NCBI GenBank assembly: GCA_030549775.1
Contig: CM060178.1
Coordinates: 67,385,896 to 67,449,895, forward strand
Direction of reading: 5' to 3'
DNA from: Tamarix chinensis
Taxonomy: Eukaryota > Streptophyta > Magnoliopsida > Caryophyllales > Tamaricaceae
DNA: 64,000 nucleotides
Part shown: in pieces, positions 46,681 to 58,039 of the stretch
Layout of the letters: the number at the start of each line of letters is the position of its first letter
Numbering within the stretch: the stretch's first letter is position 1
Made by a program: the position numbers and the translations under genes
The notes under the pieces: generated by a model
The model's input: only the letters and a program-made list of their open reading frames with translations
Told to the model about the DNA's origin: nothing
Databases searched by the model: none

Positions 46681-49600
46681 TATGATAGTGATGGTGATAT
46701 CTTGACCACCACTGATAGTCAGACCAAGATTATGGACAAGTGGATCTTGGACTATGGATGCTCTTACCATATTTTTCCCAATAAGAATTGGTTCCAGACT
46801 TATGAGATGGCTCAAGGTGGAGTAGTTCTGATGGGTAATGATGTTGTATGCAAAGTTGTTGGGATTGGGACAATGAAGGTAAAGATGCATGATGGTGTGG
46901 TCAGAATATTGTCTAATGTTTAACATGTCTCTAAGACAACCAGAAACTTGATTTCATTAAGTTTCTTTCAATGTAATGGATATCGTTGTGTGATCGAGGA
47001 TGGCACAATGAAGATTACTAAAGGGGATCTTGTTGTAATGAAAGGAAAAAGGGGTAGGATACTATATGAGCTTCTTAGTTCTATTATTAAAGGAGAAGTT
47101 GCGGTAACATCATTGAGTATAAATGACTCAGATGTTACTAGAATTTGGCATATGCACCTTGGACACATGAGTATCAAAGACTTGATTGAACTCTCAAAGT
47201 GAGGGTTGCTGGATGGGTAGAGTACATGTACTAAAGATTTATGTAAGCATTGTGTTTTTGGCAAGCAGAAGCGGATTAGTTTTTCAAAGGCTACACATAG
47301 TACAAAGGGGCCTTCGGATTATGTTCACTCTAATTTGTGGGGTCTTGCAAGGGTGGTTTCCAAGGGTGGTTAGCGATACTTACTGACATTTATTAATGAC
47401 TTTTCTAGAAAGGTGTGGCCTTATTTTATTAAAAATAAGAATGGTATCTTTAATGTTTTCAAGCATTGGAAGACCTTATTAGAGAAGCAGACAAGGATAC
47501 AGGTGAATTGTCATAAGACAAATAATGGCCTCGAGTTTATAGAGTATAGTTTCACTGATTACTATGAGGATATGGTATTTTAAGGCATCGCACTTGTGTT
47601 GGAATACCACAATAGAATAGGGTTGCTAAGAGGATGAATAGGAACCTATTAGAGAAGGCTCAATGTTTGTTTTCATAGGCTGGATTAGGTAAGGAGTTTT
47701 ATGCTAAGGTAGTTCACATAGCGGTGTTCCTAGTGAATAGGTCACCCAATCATTCCATTAATTTGAAGACACCTGAGGAGGTATGGTCTGGCATACCAAC
47801 TAATTATTTTGATTTGCATGTTTTTAGATGTCCTGCTTATACTTATTTGAATGATAGAAAGCTTGAGCCTAGAGTCAAAAAGTATATTTTTCTTGGTTAT
47901 ACATCCAGTGTAAAGGGGTGAAGGTTATGGGAACCGGTTGCATCTAAGTTTTTTGACTAGTAAGGATATTACCTTCAATGAGTTTGTATTCCTCCAAGAG
48001 ATTGAGTCTTCTTTCGATAGATTATCTAAAGAGGTAGAGTAGGAAAACCTGTGTGGTGTTATGGATAGCGGAGGTAGAGGTTCATTTAGATCAATTAGAC
48101 TCTTCTAGTATGAGACCCACTATTCTTAATATGGGTGGATCCAGGCAGTAAGTGGAGAAAAAAGCCATTTCTCCTAATATACCATGGAGGGTTGTAAAAC
48201 CTCCTGTGAGATATGGCGGAGTTAGTAGGTTATGCTTTGGTTGGTGCTAAGAATGTGATTGATGTACAAGAGTTAGTTCCATACGTAGATGTCATTGTTA
48301 GTGCTTATTTTGCTTAGTGGTGTGCTACTGTGGAGGAGGAAATGCTATCTCTATAGAAGAATCAAATATGGGAACTTGTAAAGGCACCTAGGAAGAAGAA
48401 AATAGTTGATTGCAAGTGGGTGTACAAGTTCAAACAAGGAACTCAAGGTGTTGAGGGACTGAGGTACAAGGCTCGTTTATCTTTACACGGGTTTAATCAG
48501 ATACCTAGTGTAGACTATAATGAGGTATTTTCCCCTAATGTTAGGCAAACTTCTATTCATACTTTGCTTGTGCTTATGGCTATGTAGGATATGGAGTTAG
48601 AGCAATTGGAAATTAAAATAGCTTTTCTACATGGTGAGCTCAAGGAGGATATTTATATGCACTAACTAGATGGTTTTGTTATTAAAGGCAGTAGGATCAT
48701 GTGTGCTTATTAAAGAAGTCATTGTATGGCATGAAGTAGTCGCCTAGATAATGGTACAAGAGATTTGATTAGTTTATGATTGACTATGGGTTCTCCATGC
48801 ATGATTATGATGGATGTGTATACTTGAAGCAGGTTGGTGATAGTTCTTTGGTGTATCTTTTGTTGTATGTTAATGATATTCTTGTTGTAGAAAAATATTT
48901 GTCTAATGTTAACAAGGAAAAAATAATGATGAAGACCGAGTTCGAGATAAAGGATCTAGGATCTACGAAGAAGATTCTTGATAGTGAGATCATTCGAGAT
49001 CTCAAACAAAAGCATATTTACTTGTCACAAGAGTAGTATGTAAATAAGATGTTGGAGAGGTTTCATATGATTGATGCCAAGCCGGCTAGTACTCCCTTGG
49101 CGACTCACTTCAGATGGCTTGCTTTGGATATCCCCAAATCTAAAGATGAGGAGGAGTTTATGGCCATGGTTCCCTACTTTAATGTTGTGGGATGTAGGAT
49201 GTACACTATAGTTTGTACCAGGCCGAATATTGCTCAAGCTGTGAGTGTTGTGGGCATATATATAGAAAATCCTGAGAAGGGGCACTAGCAAGTAGTGAAG
49301 TGGATTCTGAGGTACTTGAAGGGTACTACATCAGCTTATTTGAAGTATGGGAGGTCGACAGATGTGTTAACTAGGTTTGTTGACTCTAATTATGATGAAG
49401 ATCTTGATAATAGGAGATCAACTGAAGGTTATGTGTTTTGTCTTGGTGGTTTGGCAATTAACTAGAGGTTGTCTTTACAAGATGTGATGACGTTGTCCAC
49501 TACCGAGGCTAAGTATATGGCTATGATTGAGGCTTTTCAGGAAGCTTTGTGGCTTGATGGTTTCATTTATGAGCTTGGGTTTGGTCATGGTGCTCTTGTT

Positions 49601-49828
49601 GTTCATAACGATTATCAGAGTGCTATTTGCTTGGCAAAGAATCATAATTCTTTCTATTATCAGACGAAGTATATTGATATTAGGTACCACTTCATCCGAG
49701 GTACTATTGGCAAGGTTGTGTTGGAGAAGGTGGATACTGCTGAGAACCTAACACATATGCTAACAAAGTCATTGATGGTGAGCAAGTTCGAGCATTGCTC
49801 TGACTTGGTTGGTGTTTATGTACGATAA
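46681..49828 (+). pseudogene. copia-1 pol remnant (PR-INT-RT-RNaseH)
   Basis: The protease active site DSG reads DYG (WILDYGCSYHIF, near 46741-46775). Integrase begins with the HLGH zinc-finger part (about 47155) and KHCVFGKQKRI. Its first catalytic Asp is Asn (HSNLWG, 47332-47334) and the second also reads Asn (TNNGLEF, 47521-47523). RT includes WVYKFKQG, RYKARLSLHGF, VDYNEVFSP and YVND (about 48868-48879) for YVDD. RNase H keeps STTEAKYMA and RYHFIRG (about 49500-49715). The end TKSLMVSKFEHCSDLVGV is typical of Tork-like elements. Many stops and frame changes occur, for example at 46921, 47200, 47372, 47920 and 49036. Confidence 0.87.
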
Positions 49829-49916
49829 GGGCCTTTTGGGGCCTAGAAGATTTTTACAAGTGGTCTTTTGTGTTCCTAGTGTTAGTTACTTCAAATATGT
49901 TGTCAAGGTGAAGAAT

Positions 49917-50441
49917 TGTGAGCTTGTGGCTTGTATTTGGTATGTATAATAGCTTAGATTGGTGTATGAAGTGTTTCGGAGGAATTTGGAGTAGAACTGT
50001 GAATTGTACTAGAAAGATGTGAAGATTTGGCCTTGATGCAACCGAAATTTGGAAAAGTGTTGATAGTAAAATTTGTAGATCTTTCTATTATCTTTCTAAT
50101 GCATCAAGAATTAGTTCGATTAGAGGTTAAATAAAAAAGTTGTGGTCAAAATACTAAATATTATTAAAGCTGAAAAGAAATACGGGGGGGCCTGTGTTAA
50201 TGACAATGTCATGCAATATAAATACCATGTGATTAGAACCCTAATTAGTATAGTGTTGTTCCTTTTTCTCCTCTTGTAATTCCTTAGTAAATTCAGTGAT
50301 ACAAGTGGGGATTTCTTTGATTATCTTTGTAATCACAATTACTTTGCATCAATAAGATCATCTGTTTCCTCAATTTGTGTTTTTAAGTATTTTCTTAATT
50401 CTTGTGTGTTCTAATTGATTTCAATTAAATATTATTTTTCA
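49917..50441 (+). repeat. 3' LTR of copia-1
   Basis: 525 bp, begins TGTGAGCTTGTGGC and ends TTATTTTTCA. It is preceded by the polypurine stretch CAAGGTGAAGAAT (49904-49916). A TATAAATA box is at 50217-50224, with a TACGGGGGGGCCTGTGTT motif upstream near 50181-50198. Confidence 0.82.
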
Positions 50442-51099
50442 GAATTGATATCGATCCTCAATAGTGACTATAAGGTCAACAAAAAGGTATGAGTGTTTTA
50501 GTACCGAGGCAAAGTCTGTTGGTTTCAAATCTTCAGTAGAATTGTCACCACAAACTATTGATGATTAGAAACATACGACTAGATTACCCTATGCAACCGC
50601 CTATGAACTAAGATATATGCTATGGTCTGGATGTCTCCGGATATTTATTGTGAATACTAGGAAGTTGTTAAGTGTATCTACATGTAACAATATGCATGCT
50701 CACTCTAGAGATCATCATCATCATCATTATATGAACTTGATAAATTATATCGTTCAATTAAAGTATTGTTTACTTATTCGAGATTCAATTAAATAAATTA
50801 TCAGACGCTTACAAAAGAGTAACTAAAATTATTGGCGAAAACGCACAAACACACCAGACACATTATTATTATTATTATTATTATTATTTATGTTTTTGAT
50901 AAAAGCCACCTGTAACATTACTGTAACGAACATTCTGATCCCTGCATCTAAAGATCGAATAGACCGAGAAACACAATTTTCCACCTTGTATCATCAAACG
51001 TCAGAATATACACAAACAGCGTACCTAAACTTGGGATGAACATTTTCTCTTTTGCGCTAGTACTTCTTCCTCTGATTTTTCATTTAAAAAAAAAAATGC
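50442..51099. other. gap between copia-1 and the transporter gene (probable 3' UTR on the minus strand)
   Basis: No other gene is seen. It contains an ATT microsatellite (50862-50888). The part nearest 51099 is presumably the 3' UTR of the transporter gene, but no clear poly(A) signal can be chosen. Confidence 0.45.
50862..50888. repeat. ATT microsatellite
   Basis: About nine ATT units in the probable 3' UTR of the transporter gene. Confidence 0.9.
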
Positions 51100-54000
51100 T
51101 CAGCCTCTAATGGCCGTCAAGCCAATAGCAGTTACAATAAGTGTGGACGGAACCCCAAATTTGAGGTGGCTCCAGAAGGTAAGATTGTATGCCAGGTGTG
51201 GCGCCCGACGAGCCTGCTCACACACTATGAGGTTGGCTGCTGATCCCAGCAGTGATAGATTTCCAGCCACAGTGCTGACCCAAGCTAAGATGAGCCATGC
51301 CTTCTTCTCATCCGCCGCTGATATTGCTGCTGCAGATGCAGCAACTCGCGCTCCAAGCAAAAGAACTGTGACAAGGAATTTTGATAATGTAATAGAGGGT
51401 GGAACACATCACAAGACAAAGTGCAATATTTGTCGCATACAGGATAAAAGTCATACTACCCGCAGTATAATTCCTCAAGGAGAGAGGGCCTGGGCATTAG
51501 AGATGAGGGCACTACACATAATTGAACAAATCCTGTGCTTGCACGGCTTATTCATGCTTGTGATTTTGTCATGGTTTCACATTACAGGGAATTTGTCAAT
51601 GCTTTTACAGTGACTTATTGGCAGGAGCTACGACCGAGGGTCCTGCAGTGAGGTGGAACGTAATCCGCATCAAGGATCGGATTCTCAAACAATTTTTCTA
51701 GATGGAGGGTAGTGGAAGTAGTATTAGTTTAAGGGACCAGCTGAAGATACTGATGGGTTTTTTCTATGCTATCGTTGAACTTCTTTAATATTAACATAGG
51801 TTATTTAATTGAAGGGAAAAAAAAAACGAACTTTGTTTGGGTGAGAAGTCTTTTAGAACTAAAAAGCTCATAGGAGTATTTCAATGACATTCTTTTAAGT
51901 TGAAAAACTGTCTTTTTGATAAGCTTGTTCAACTAGCTTTCGAAAAAGGTTTCCTAATAGCTTTTCAACATTTAACTAGATTTAGAATTTTTTTAATTTC
52001 TAACGAGTATTACTAAATATACTCTTAACTATGAAAATTCTCACTTGCAAAAATATCAATAGAGGTACAAGACAACTTCCAAATGATAACCTTACTGACC
52101 ATTATGAAACTCGTTTGTTCACAAAAAGAATGTCCATTCATATATTTTTGGACCAAAGTTGAACGCAGAATTAAATTTCTACATGAACTGGCAATCCTCG
52201 TCGCTTATCCCAGTCAAACCTTATTGCAATGAAATGTTTTACTCCTAGATTCATCAGCCGCAGCAGCAATTCTTAGGTTTGAAATATTGACAAAGTACCA
52301 TGTACCAACAAATCAATTAGCGATGGGTAATCAACATGAAGACTAGTTAATTTGAGCACCGGATTAAATCAGAACTCATATGATGATATCCATATGCAAT
52401 TAAGCACATGGGGAAAAACCAACATAAAAACAGAAACTACACTCAATTCATCTGGGATCAGAGAAGATACAAAGCAAGGCCCGGGTGAAAAAATTCGGGT
52501 TGATCAGTTCTAGCTTTCTTTGGGTTAAATTCACTGGGTACTAAAGTCAGTAAACTCTTACTTTAAGAACCCACAAAAGGCCGAGTTCATAATTGCTAGC
52601 TTTTATTTTGATCCCGAGATAAACACACAAGAGGAGGATAGAAATAGCATCACCTACCGGTTGGCACATTGGAGGCAATGTTCGACAGAAAAAGTACGAG
52701 GAGAGCAAGGATAGCTATTCCACCAGCATGATCAACCTCCGCATGCGGCTCCACAAGTTCCCATAGTTTGCCAGGGATACCTGTTTTGTTGAACCCATCA
52801 ACCGTGATGAACATCCCACAAAAGAATACCAAAAGTGAATACGAGACCTGGTTAAAAAGAGCAGAGGAAAGGGAATTCAGGAGCGTAGGGTTGAGTTCTG
52901 ACCGAACTCCACTACCTGTATATCTGACTAAAAATCAAAATTCAACTTACACTAAAAGTACAGAAGTCAAATGCTTCCAGATCCTGCTATTACCTTCTCT
53001 AGACAGGGCCCAGCATCCTTAAAATCCAGAACTACTAGAGCAAGGGCAGCGGTTATAGCAGTCCAAGACATATCCAGACCCAAAAGCAAAGCAACTAGCA
53101 TGCCTACCGTAACAAGGTAGACTGACATCTTCCATAACATTCTCAACCATTTCTCTCTTATTTCTTTCCCACGTAAAACCTGCTTCGAATTGACTTCTAC
53201 ATTGCCAATCGTAACTTCAAAACTTTTTGAACTAACGCTGTCCTCTATGTGCTGGGAAATTCCATTAGTTACTGCATCTTTTGATTCAATCGAGTATCTA
53301 GCAGATTCAAACTGATCGGCACTAGATACTCTGCGGATTTCACTTTCAGATGGACGAACGCGATTCCTGAGTGTCTCTACAACTTTCGTGCTCGGAGATC
53401 CTGGGATACTTGTTGCTTCAAGGGTAAGTTCCTGAGAAACAGGTGGTGATAGATGTGACATTGTTGCTGCTGAAAACCGATGAGAGTTGACATCTTCCTC
53501 AGTAAGAACTTCTGCAGTGGCATCATCCAGGTCCTTGTGAGTAGATAACAATCTCCAATACATACCTAAGAGGATTATGAAATTGACAACTATTCCCATG
53601 AGCATTGCCGGCAAAACTCCAACCAAGAACTCTAGGAATGAAATCTTGCTCGTCACAGCTATAACAAGATTCTGGGGGTTACCAATTGGCGTGGCAGCAG
53701 ACCCAATATTTGCGCTAGAAGCAAGAGCTAGCAGCAAAGGATGAGGTGGCAGGTTATGCTGCCTGGCAACCTTCAGTACAAATTCAGTCAGCACAACACA
53801 AGAGGTATCATTGGTGAAGAAAGCACTCGAGATAGCAGATAGAAGACAGACCCTGAACATCAGGTCCTTAGGACCCTGACTACGCCAAGAGAGCATCTGT
53901 CCCAGGTACTTGAACAGGTCTGCTCTCTCCAGGTATGTACTGACCACCATTGTCCCGAAAAGAAGACCAAGAATAGGAAGATCAATCGCATCATAGGCTT

Positions 54001-54166
54001 GCTCAGGGGTTAAGACACCAAAAATTACCATGAACATGGCTCCAAGAAGGGCTCCAGCTGTCCTGCCAATAGGCAGAAATGGAACAGCAGGGAAAACTGC
54101 CATTACCCAGAAGACCACGAAAGCAATTGACCCTAAAACCACCTTGACGGTAGGAGCCATAGCCAT
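51100..54166 (-). CDS. LSI2-like / ArsB-type efflux transporter, three exons
   Basis: Exons, in coding order: 54166-52994, 52847-52658, 51365-51100; total 1,629 bp, 542 residues plus stop. Introns (146 bp and 1,292 bp) have GT-AG ends; the first is phase 0 after LEK, the second phase 1, rebuilding [13 protein letters not shown]. The protein is a polytopic membrane carrier of the ArsB/NhaD ion-transporter superfamily, closest in memory to plant silicon/arsenite effluxer LSI2 and its Arabidopsis relative. Hallmarks are the N-terminal [19 protein letters not shown] segment, [16 protein letters not shown] (about residue 118), [17 protein letters not shown] (about 150), and [18 protein letters not shown] near the C-terminus. 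A hydrophilic loop (about residues 205-335, Ser-rich) splits the membrane halves. The start ATG has A at -3 and G at +4. No stop or frameshift is seen, so it is probably a working host gene. The transported ion cannot be told. Confidence 0.93.
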
Positions 54167-55935
54167 ATTGTCTCAACTTGTTAGGAACGATTCCTCGGTT
54201 AATGGATGTCCCAGATAATCAAATTGGCACACCTTGAGAACTTTCTGGGTGTACGCCGTAAGGAAAATATTCATATATGAAAAAAGTAGCCTGGAAAGAT
54301 AGAGAGCATTTGATAGCATCAAAAGGGGACTATAAAGAAAGGAGCCAGTGCTTCATACCATCAATATGATGTCAATACTGGTCCATCAAAGACGTATACA
54401 ACAATAGGAAAAAGCTCCTTAGTAAACAAACAACCATATGGTGTGCATAAAAAGTTATATAATTAGTTTCATGACTAAACACATTCTATTAGCACAGCAA
54501 GCCGGTCATACTCGACTCCTTGACATCATTAAACATTAATAACAAAAAAAGGAAAAAGTTTCCCCGTGATCATAAATGAAGCAAGCGATTGAAGCATCAT
54601 CAGCAGCCAATTATCCAAAAAGAAAAACATCATATTTGCAACATTTAATTCTGGCACTAATTCAAGAGACCTAGGAAGGCCGAGATGCTATGATTGAAAA
54701 ATGACCGTAGAGGCATTATCAATTGGCCAAAACGGAAACTGACCTCAAACAGGAGTCCTATAAAGTCAACCCCGATAATCAAAGATGCAGAGCCCTTATC
54801 CAGCACTTCTGGCTTTAGTTTCACAGCAGAGCAGCTTAATCGGACTTTTCTGATAGAACGTTTGACAAATTTTCTCATTGGCTGAAAAACTCCTAGATAA
54901 ATGGGGAAATTAATCATGGATGAACGCCATGGTCAGTCACTATCAAGCTTGCAATAAATGAATCTTAAATCAACTTTAAATTTTCAAAGAGAATAAATCT
55001 TTAACGCCACATGGGCTTGGATAGAAGACCTTGCCTGTCTTTTCGATGGAAAACGGTGTCCATCTTTTTGTTTTCATGCCAACCCCCCTCCCCCCGATGA
55101 AAATGATATGTTTATTTATAATTTCATACCAACCTTCTGTCAGTTACTGATGCCAACGGCATCATTCCGGGTGTTGATTACGTACAAACTTTGTTTATTT
55201 CTGCTTGTTTAACCAGTTTTAAGTATAATTTAATTAAGCAAAAACCACACAAAAATGCACTTGCAATTGTCACTTTCAGTTGATCATGGTAAAGAAAAAG
55301 ATTTATAAGGATCCAAACAAATGCTGATGACAAATTAATTTTTCCTATTCCTATAACATTACTGCGAATAGGGGCAGTTGAAAATGATGAAATTATCAGC
55401 CCAAAACTTTCATTTATTTGACATAAGTCATCATTATGATTAGATCTGCAATTTCTCCATAATCTATAGGATGTGACAGGCTAGCTTTAAAGTCCACTTG
55501 AGTTGAGGTAAATCTATATTAGATTAAATTAAGTAGATAAACATAAATTAGATAACATTAGTTGAACCCTTTAAAATGTTAATTAGGTATTTTTTTATTC
55601 TATTTTTAGTATGATCTAGGCAAACTAAGTGTAATTTTATTTGAGCTGAGATGAATAAATGTTAATAACTTAAAAATATTAAGAGATTAATGTTAACCTA
55701 ATTTAACTACAAATTTGAAAGTTAATAAGTTCAGCATGTGTAGCTTAAAATGTGGTAATTTTTAATTTAAAATAGTTGCCTAGGTTCAATGAAAAAATAG
55801 ATTTGTTGAAGGGGGTTAACAAAAAGAATTAACATCGCATAATCTAAGGTAACATTAAAACAAATAGGCTTTTAGCTTGTTTGAGAAGTAGAGAGAAAGT
55901 AATGCCTTCTTGAAAGTAGTTAAACTCTTTTATTG
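54167..55935. other. upstream region of the transporter gene
   Basis: Expected to contain the 5' UTR and promoter of the minus-strand transporter gene. A short open frame at 54657-54917 (minus) has no recognisable similarity. A purine/pyrimidine-rich CCCCCCTCCCCCC run lies near 55083-55096. The rest is AT-rich. No second gene is supported. Confidence 0.45.
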
Positions 55936-56180
55936 TGTGGATTTGCACAAATGTTGGAATAATGGAAAATATGGAAGGACAAGAATGGAAAAAATTTTTG
56001 AGAGACACAGAGAACTGTTATTGTACTATTATGTAATTAGGAGCTAATTACAAAGCCTATATACATGATTACCGACGAAGAAAATATTTGTGACAAACTT
56101 CAATTACAATTAAGTGAATGCTGTAACTTATTATGATCCTAACTTATTACATTAACCTCCACGTGCCGATATATCCAACA
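55936..56180 (-). repeat. 3' LTR of copia-2
   Basis: On the minus strand it begins TGTTGGATATATCGGCACG (from 56180) and ends near ATCCACA (55936). The polypurine tract CTTGAAGGGG abuts its start (56181-56190). Its paired copy is 60651-60893. Confidence 0.8.
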
Positions 56181-56440
56181 CCCCTTCAAGGTGGAGGGTG
56201 TGAAGGTAGGAACACCCTTAGCTTGGGTAAAAGCTTGCTATGAAGAGAGCCAGGAAGTGATTTGGTAAAAATATTTGCTAACTGATTACGATCCTAACTT
56301 ATTACATTAACCTCCACGTGCTGATATATCCAACACCCCTTCAAGGTGGAGGGTGTGAAGGTAGGAACACCCCTAGCTTGGGTAAAAGCTTGCTATGAAG
56401 AGAGCCAGGAAGTGATTTGGTAAAAATATTTGCTAACTAA
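56135..56440. repeat. 155-bp tandem duplication across the LTR/PPT junction of copia-2
   Basis: Copy one is 56135-56289 and copy two 56290-56440, starting GATCCTAACTTATTACATT. By eye only two or three substitutions separate them until the last few bases. Each copy contains the LTR start, the polypurine tract and about 100 bp of internal sequence. Confidence 0.92.
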
Positions 56441-56829
56441 TGAGGTGCAGAGATGTGGGAGACTGTAATCAAGCCAGCATGTAACTTTTCACACACAAAG
56501 TGATAATCTAAATCAATGTATTTGATACGTTCATAACATATAGGATTTTTTTGCATTATGAACAATTGCTAAATTGTCACATTTTAAGGGTACTGGGGAA
56601 ACTCAAGGGATATCCAACTCATGGATAAGATGAGTAAGCCAAGCATGATGGGCTGTGACTCTTCTCATGCTTCTATACTTGTCTTCTATAAAAGATAATG
56701 AAACAATGGATTATTTCTTAGCTGTCCAAGAGAGAGGAGAGGAGCCAATCATAATGAACCAACCACTAATTGAGCATCTGCCATATGGTAGTAGGGAAAG
56801 TTGCCCACTCGAAGTCACAATAAGCTTGT

Positions 56830-57810
56830 AAAGAGAAATTAGAAGAAGAGGACATGAATAACCTTAATGTTGGATCTGACTTTTATGTAAGGTAAAGTGT
56901 GCATAGCTGCATTGTAATGAGGCTCAAGAGGACATTGCATGATTTGGCTCAAATATTGAGCCACAAAAGTAATATCAGGTCTTATATGAGTTAAATAGTT
57001 GATTTTGCCAACTAGATTTTGATACAAGATTAGATCTGTTCATTGATTTCCATCAAGAGGAGAGAGATTGAGATTGGTTTCAAGAGACTTGAACTCTTGA
57101 AGGAGTTTTGGAGCAAATTTACATTATGTTAATATTATACCTTGAGGCTCCTAAAGAATTTTGAGGCCTAGGAAATAATATAGTGAATCTAGGTCCTTAA
57201 TCTTAAATTGGTCATCAAGATGAGTCTTCACAGCAAACATTTCCTAATCATCATTCCCTATAAGTATGATATTATCAACATATATAGTAATATAAACTAC
57301 TTAAGGGACATTGCATTTGGAAAACAAAGAATGGTCATTTTGAGACATAAGATACCCTCGAACTTGTAGAGAGGAAGTGAGTTTAGCATACCACTATGGT
57401 GAAGCTTGTTGATACCATAAAGAAATTTTTTCAAGCAGAAAATGTAAGAAGGATTAGGAAGTGATAAACTTGGAGGAGGGTGCATATGTATCTCTTTATT
57501 AAGGTCTCTATGGAGAAAAGCCATTTTGACATCTAATGAAACATCTTCTGTTGCTTTTTGACAGTAGTAGCGATAAGACTACTTATGGTAGTCATTTTAA
57601 CAACAAGGGAATAAGTCTCATTGTAGTCTATTTTAGCCTTCTGAGTAAAACCTTGAACAAATAATCTTGCTTTAAACCTTTCAATACTCACATCTGCATT
57701 ATGTTTTATCTTATAAATTGATGTGCAAGTGATGGGTTTATTGCCCTTATGGATTTGAACCAAATCATAGGTATGAGTTGCATCTAACGCCTTAAGTTCC
57801 TTCTTCATTG
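56830..57810 (-). pseudogene. copia-2 RT and start of RNase H
   Basis: Read leftward: MKKELKALDATHTYDLV, KARLFVQGFTQKAKIDYNETYS, LDVKMAFLHRDLNKEIHMH, CLKKFLYGINK, then the catalytic box as YVDN (about 57265-57278) for YVDD, FKIKDLDSLYYFLGL, and MYQNLVGKINYLTHIRPDI (57027 downward). The last block is the conserved region just before copia RNase H. Stops interrupt between blocks. RNase H proper is mostly unrecognisable or missing between about 56440 and 56830. Confidence 0.85.
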
Positions 57811-58039
57811 CAACCTGCCAATTTGTGTTACTAGCTGCTTTTTCATATGATGAAGGTTTATGTACTAGAGAGAGAGATTGTATTAGTTTTTTATTTATGT
57901 GAGAAAGAGAACAAAAACATAAATGTTTGGGAAAAGAAGAAATAAGGGAATGAGTGATTGTGTGTGGACATAGTGTGGAATTAGAAGTTGTAGAACATAC
58001 AAAATCATTTAGGTGAATGGGTGGTTTGTAGGTTTTGGA

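Larger units (their letters stand above)
29461..50441 (+). mobile_element. copia-1: Tork/Tnt1-like Ty1/copia element, host of Athila-2
   Basis: Two LTRs (29461-30000 and 49917-50441) enclose a tRNA-iMet-type PBS, gag, and pol in the copia order PR-INT-RT-RNaseH. The gag is split by Athila-2. Own length without the insertion is about 5.1 kb, normal for the lineage. LTRs differ by very roughly 20% over the first 160 bases by eye, making this the oldest layer of the nest. The candidate flanking pentamers (GTGAC and GAATT) do not match. It has many stops, and catalytic residues are lost in every enzyme. Confidence 0.88.

Noticed and set aside
51110..51613. 167-residue open frame on the plus strand
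   Set aside because: Antisense to exon 3 of the transporter gene and its intron; the minus-strand exon is clearly conserved.
54657..54917. 86-residue minus-strand open frame upstream of the transporter
   Set aside because: No similarity recognised; probably in the promoter or 5' UTR region and not a separate gene.
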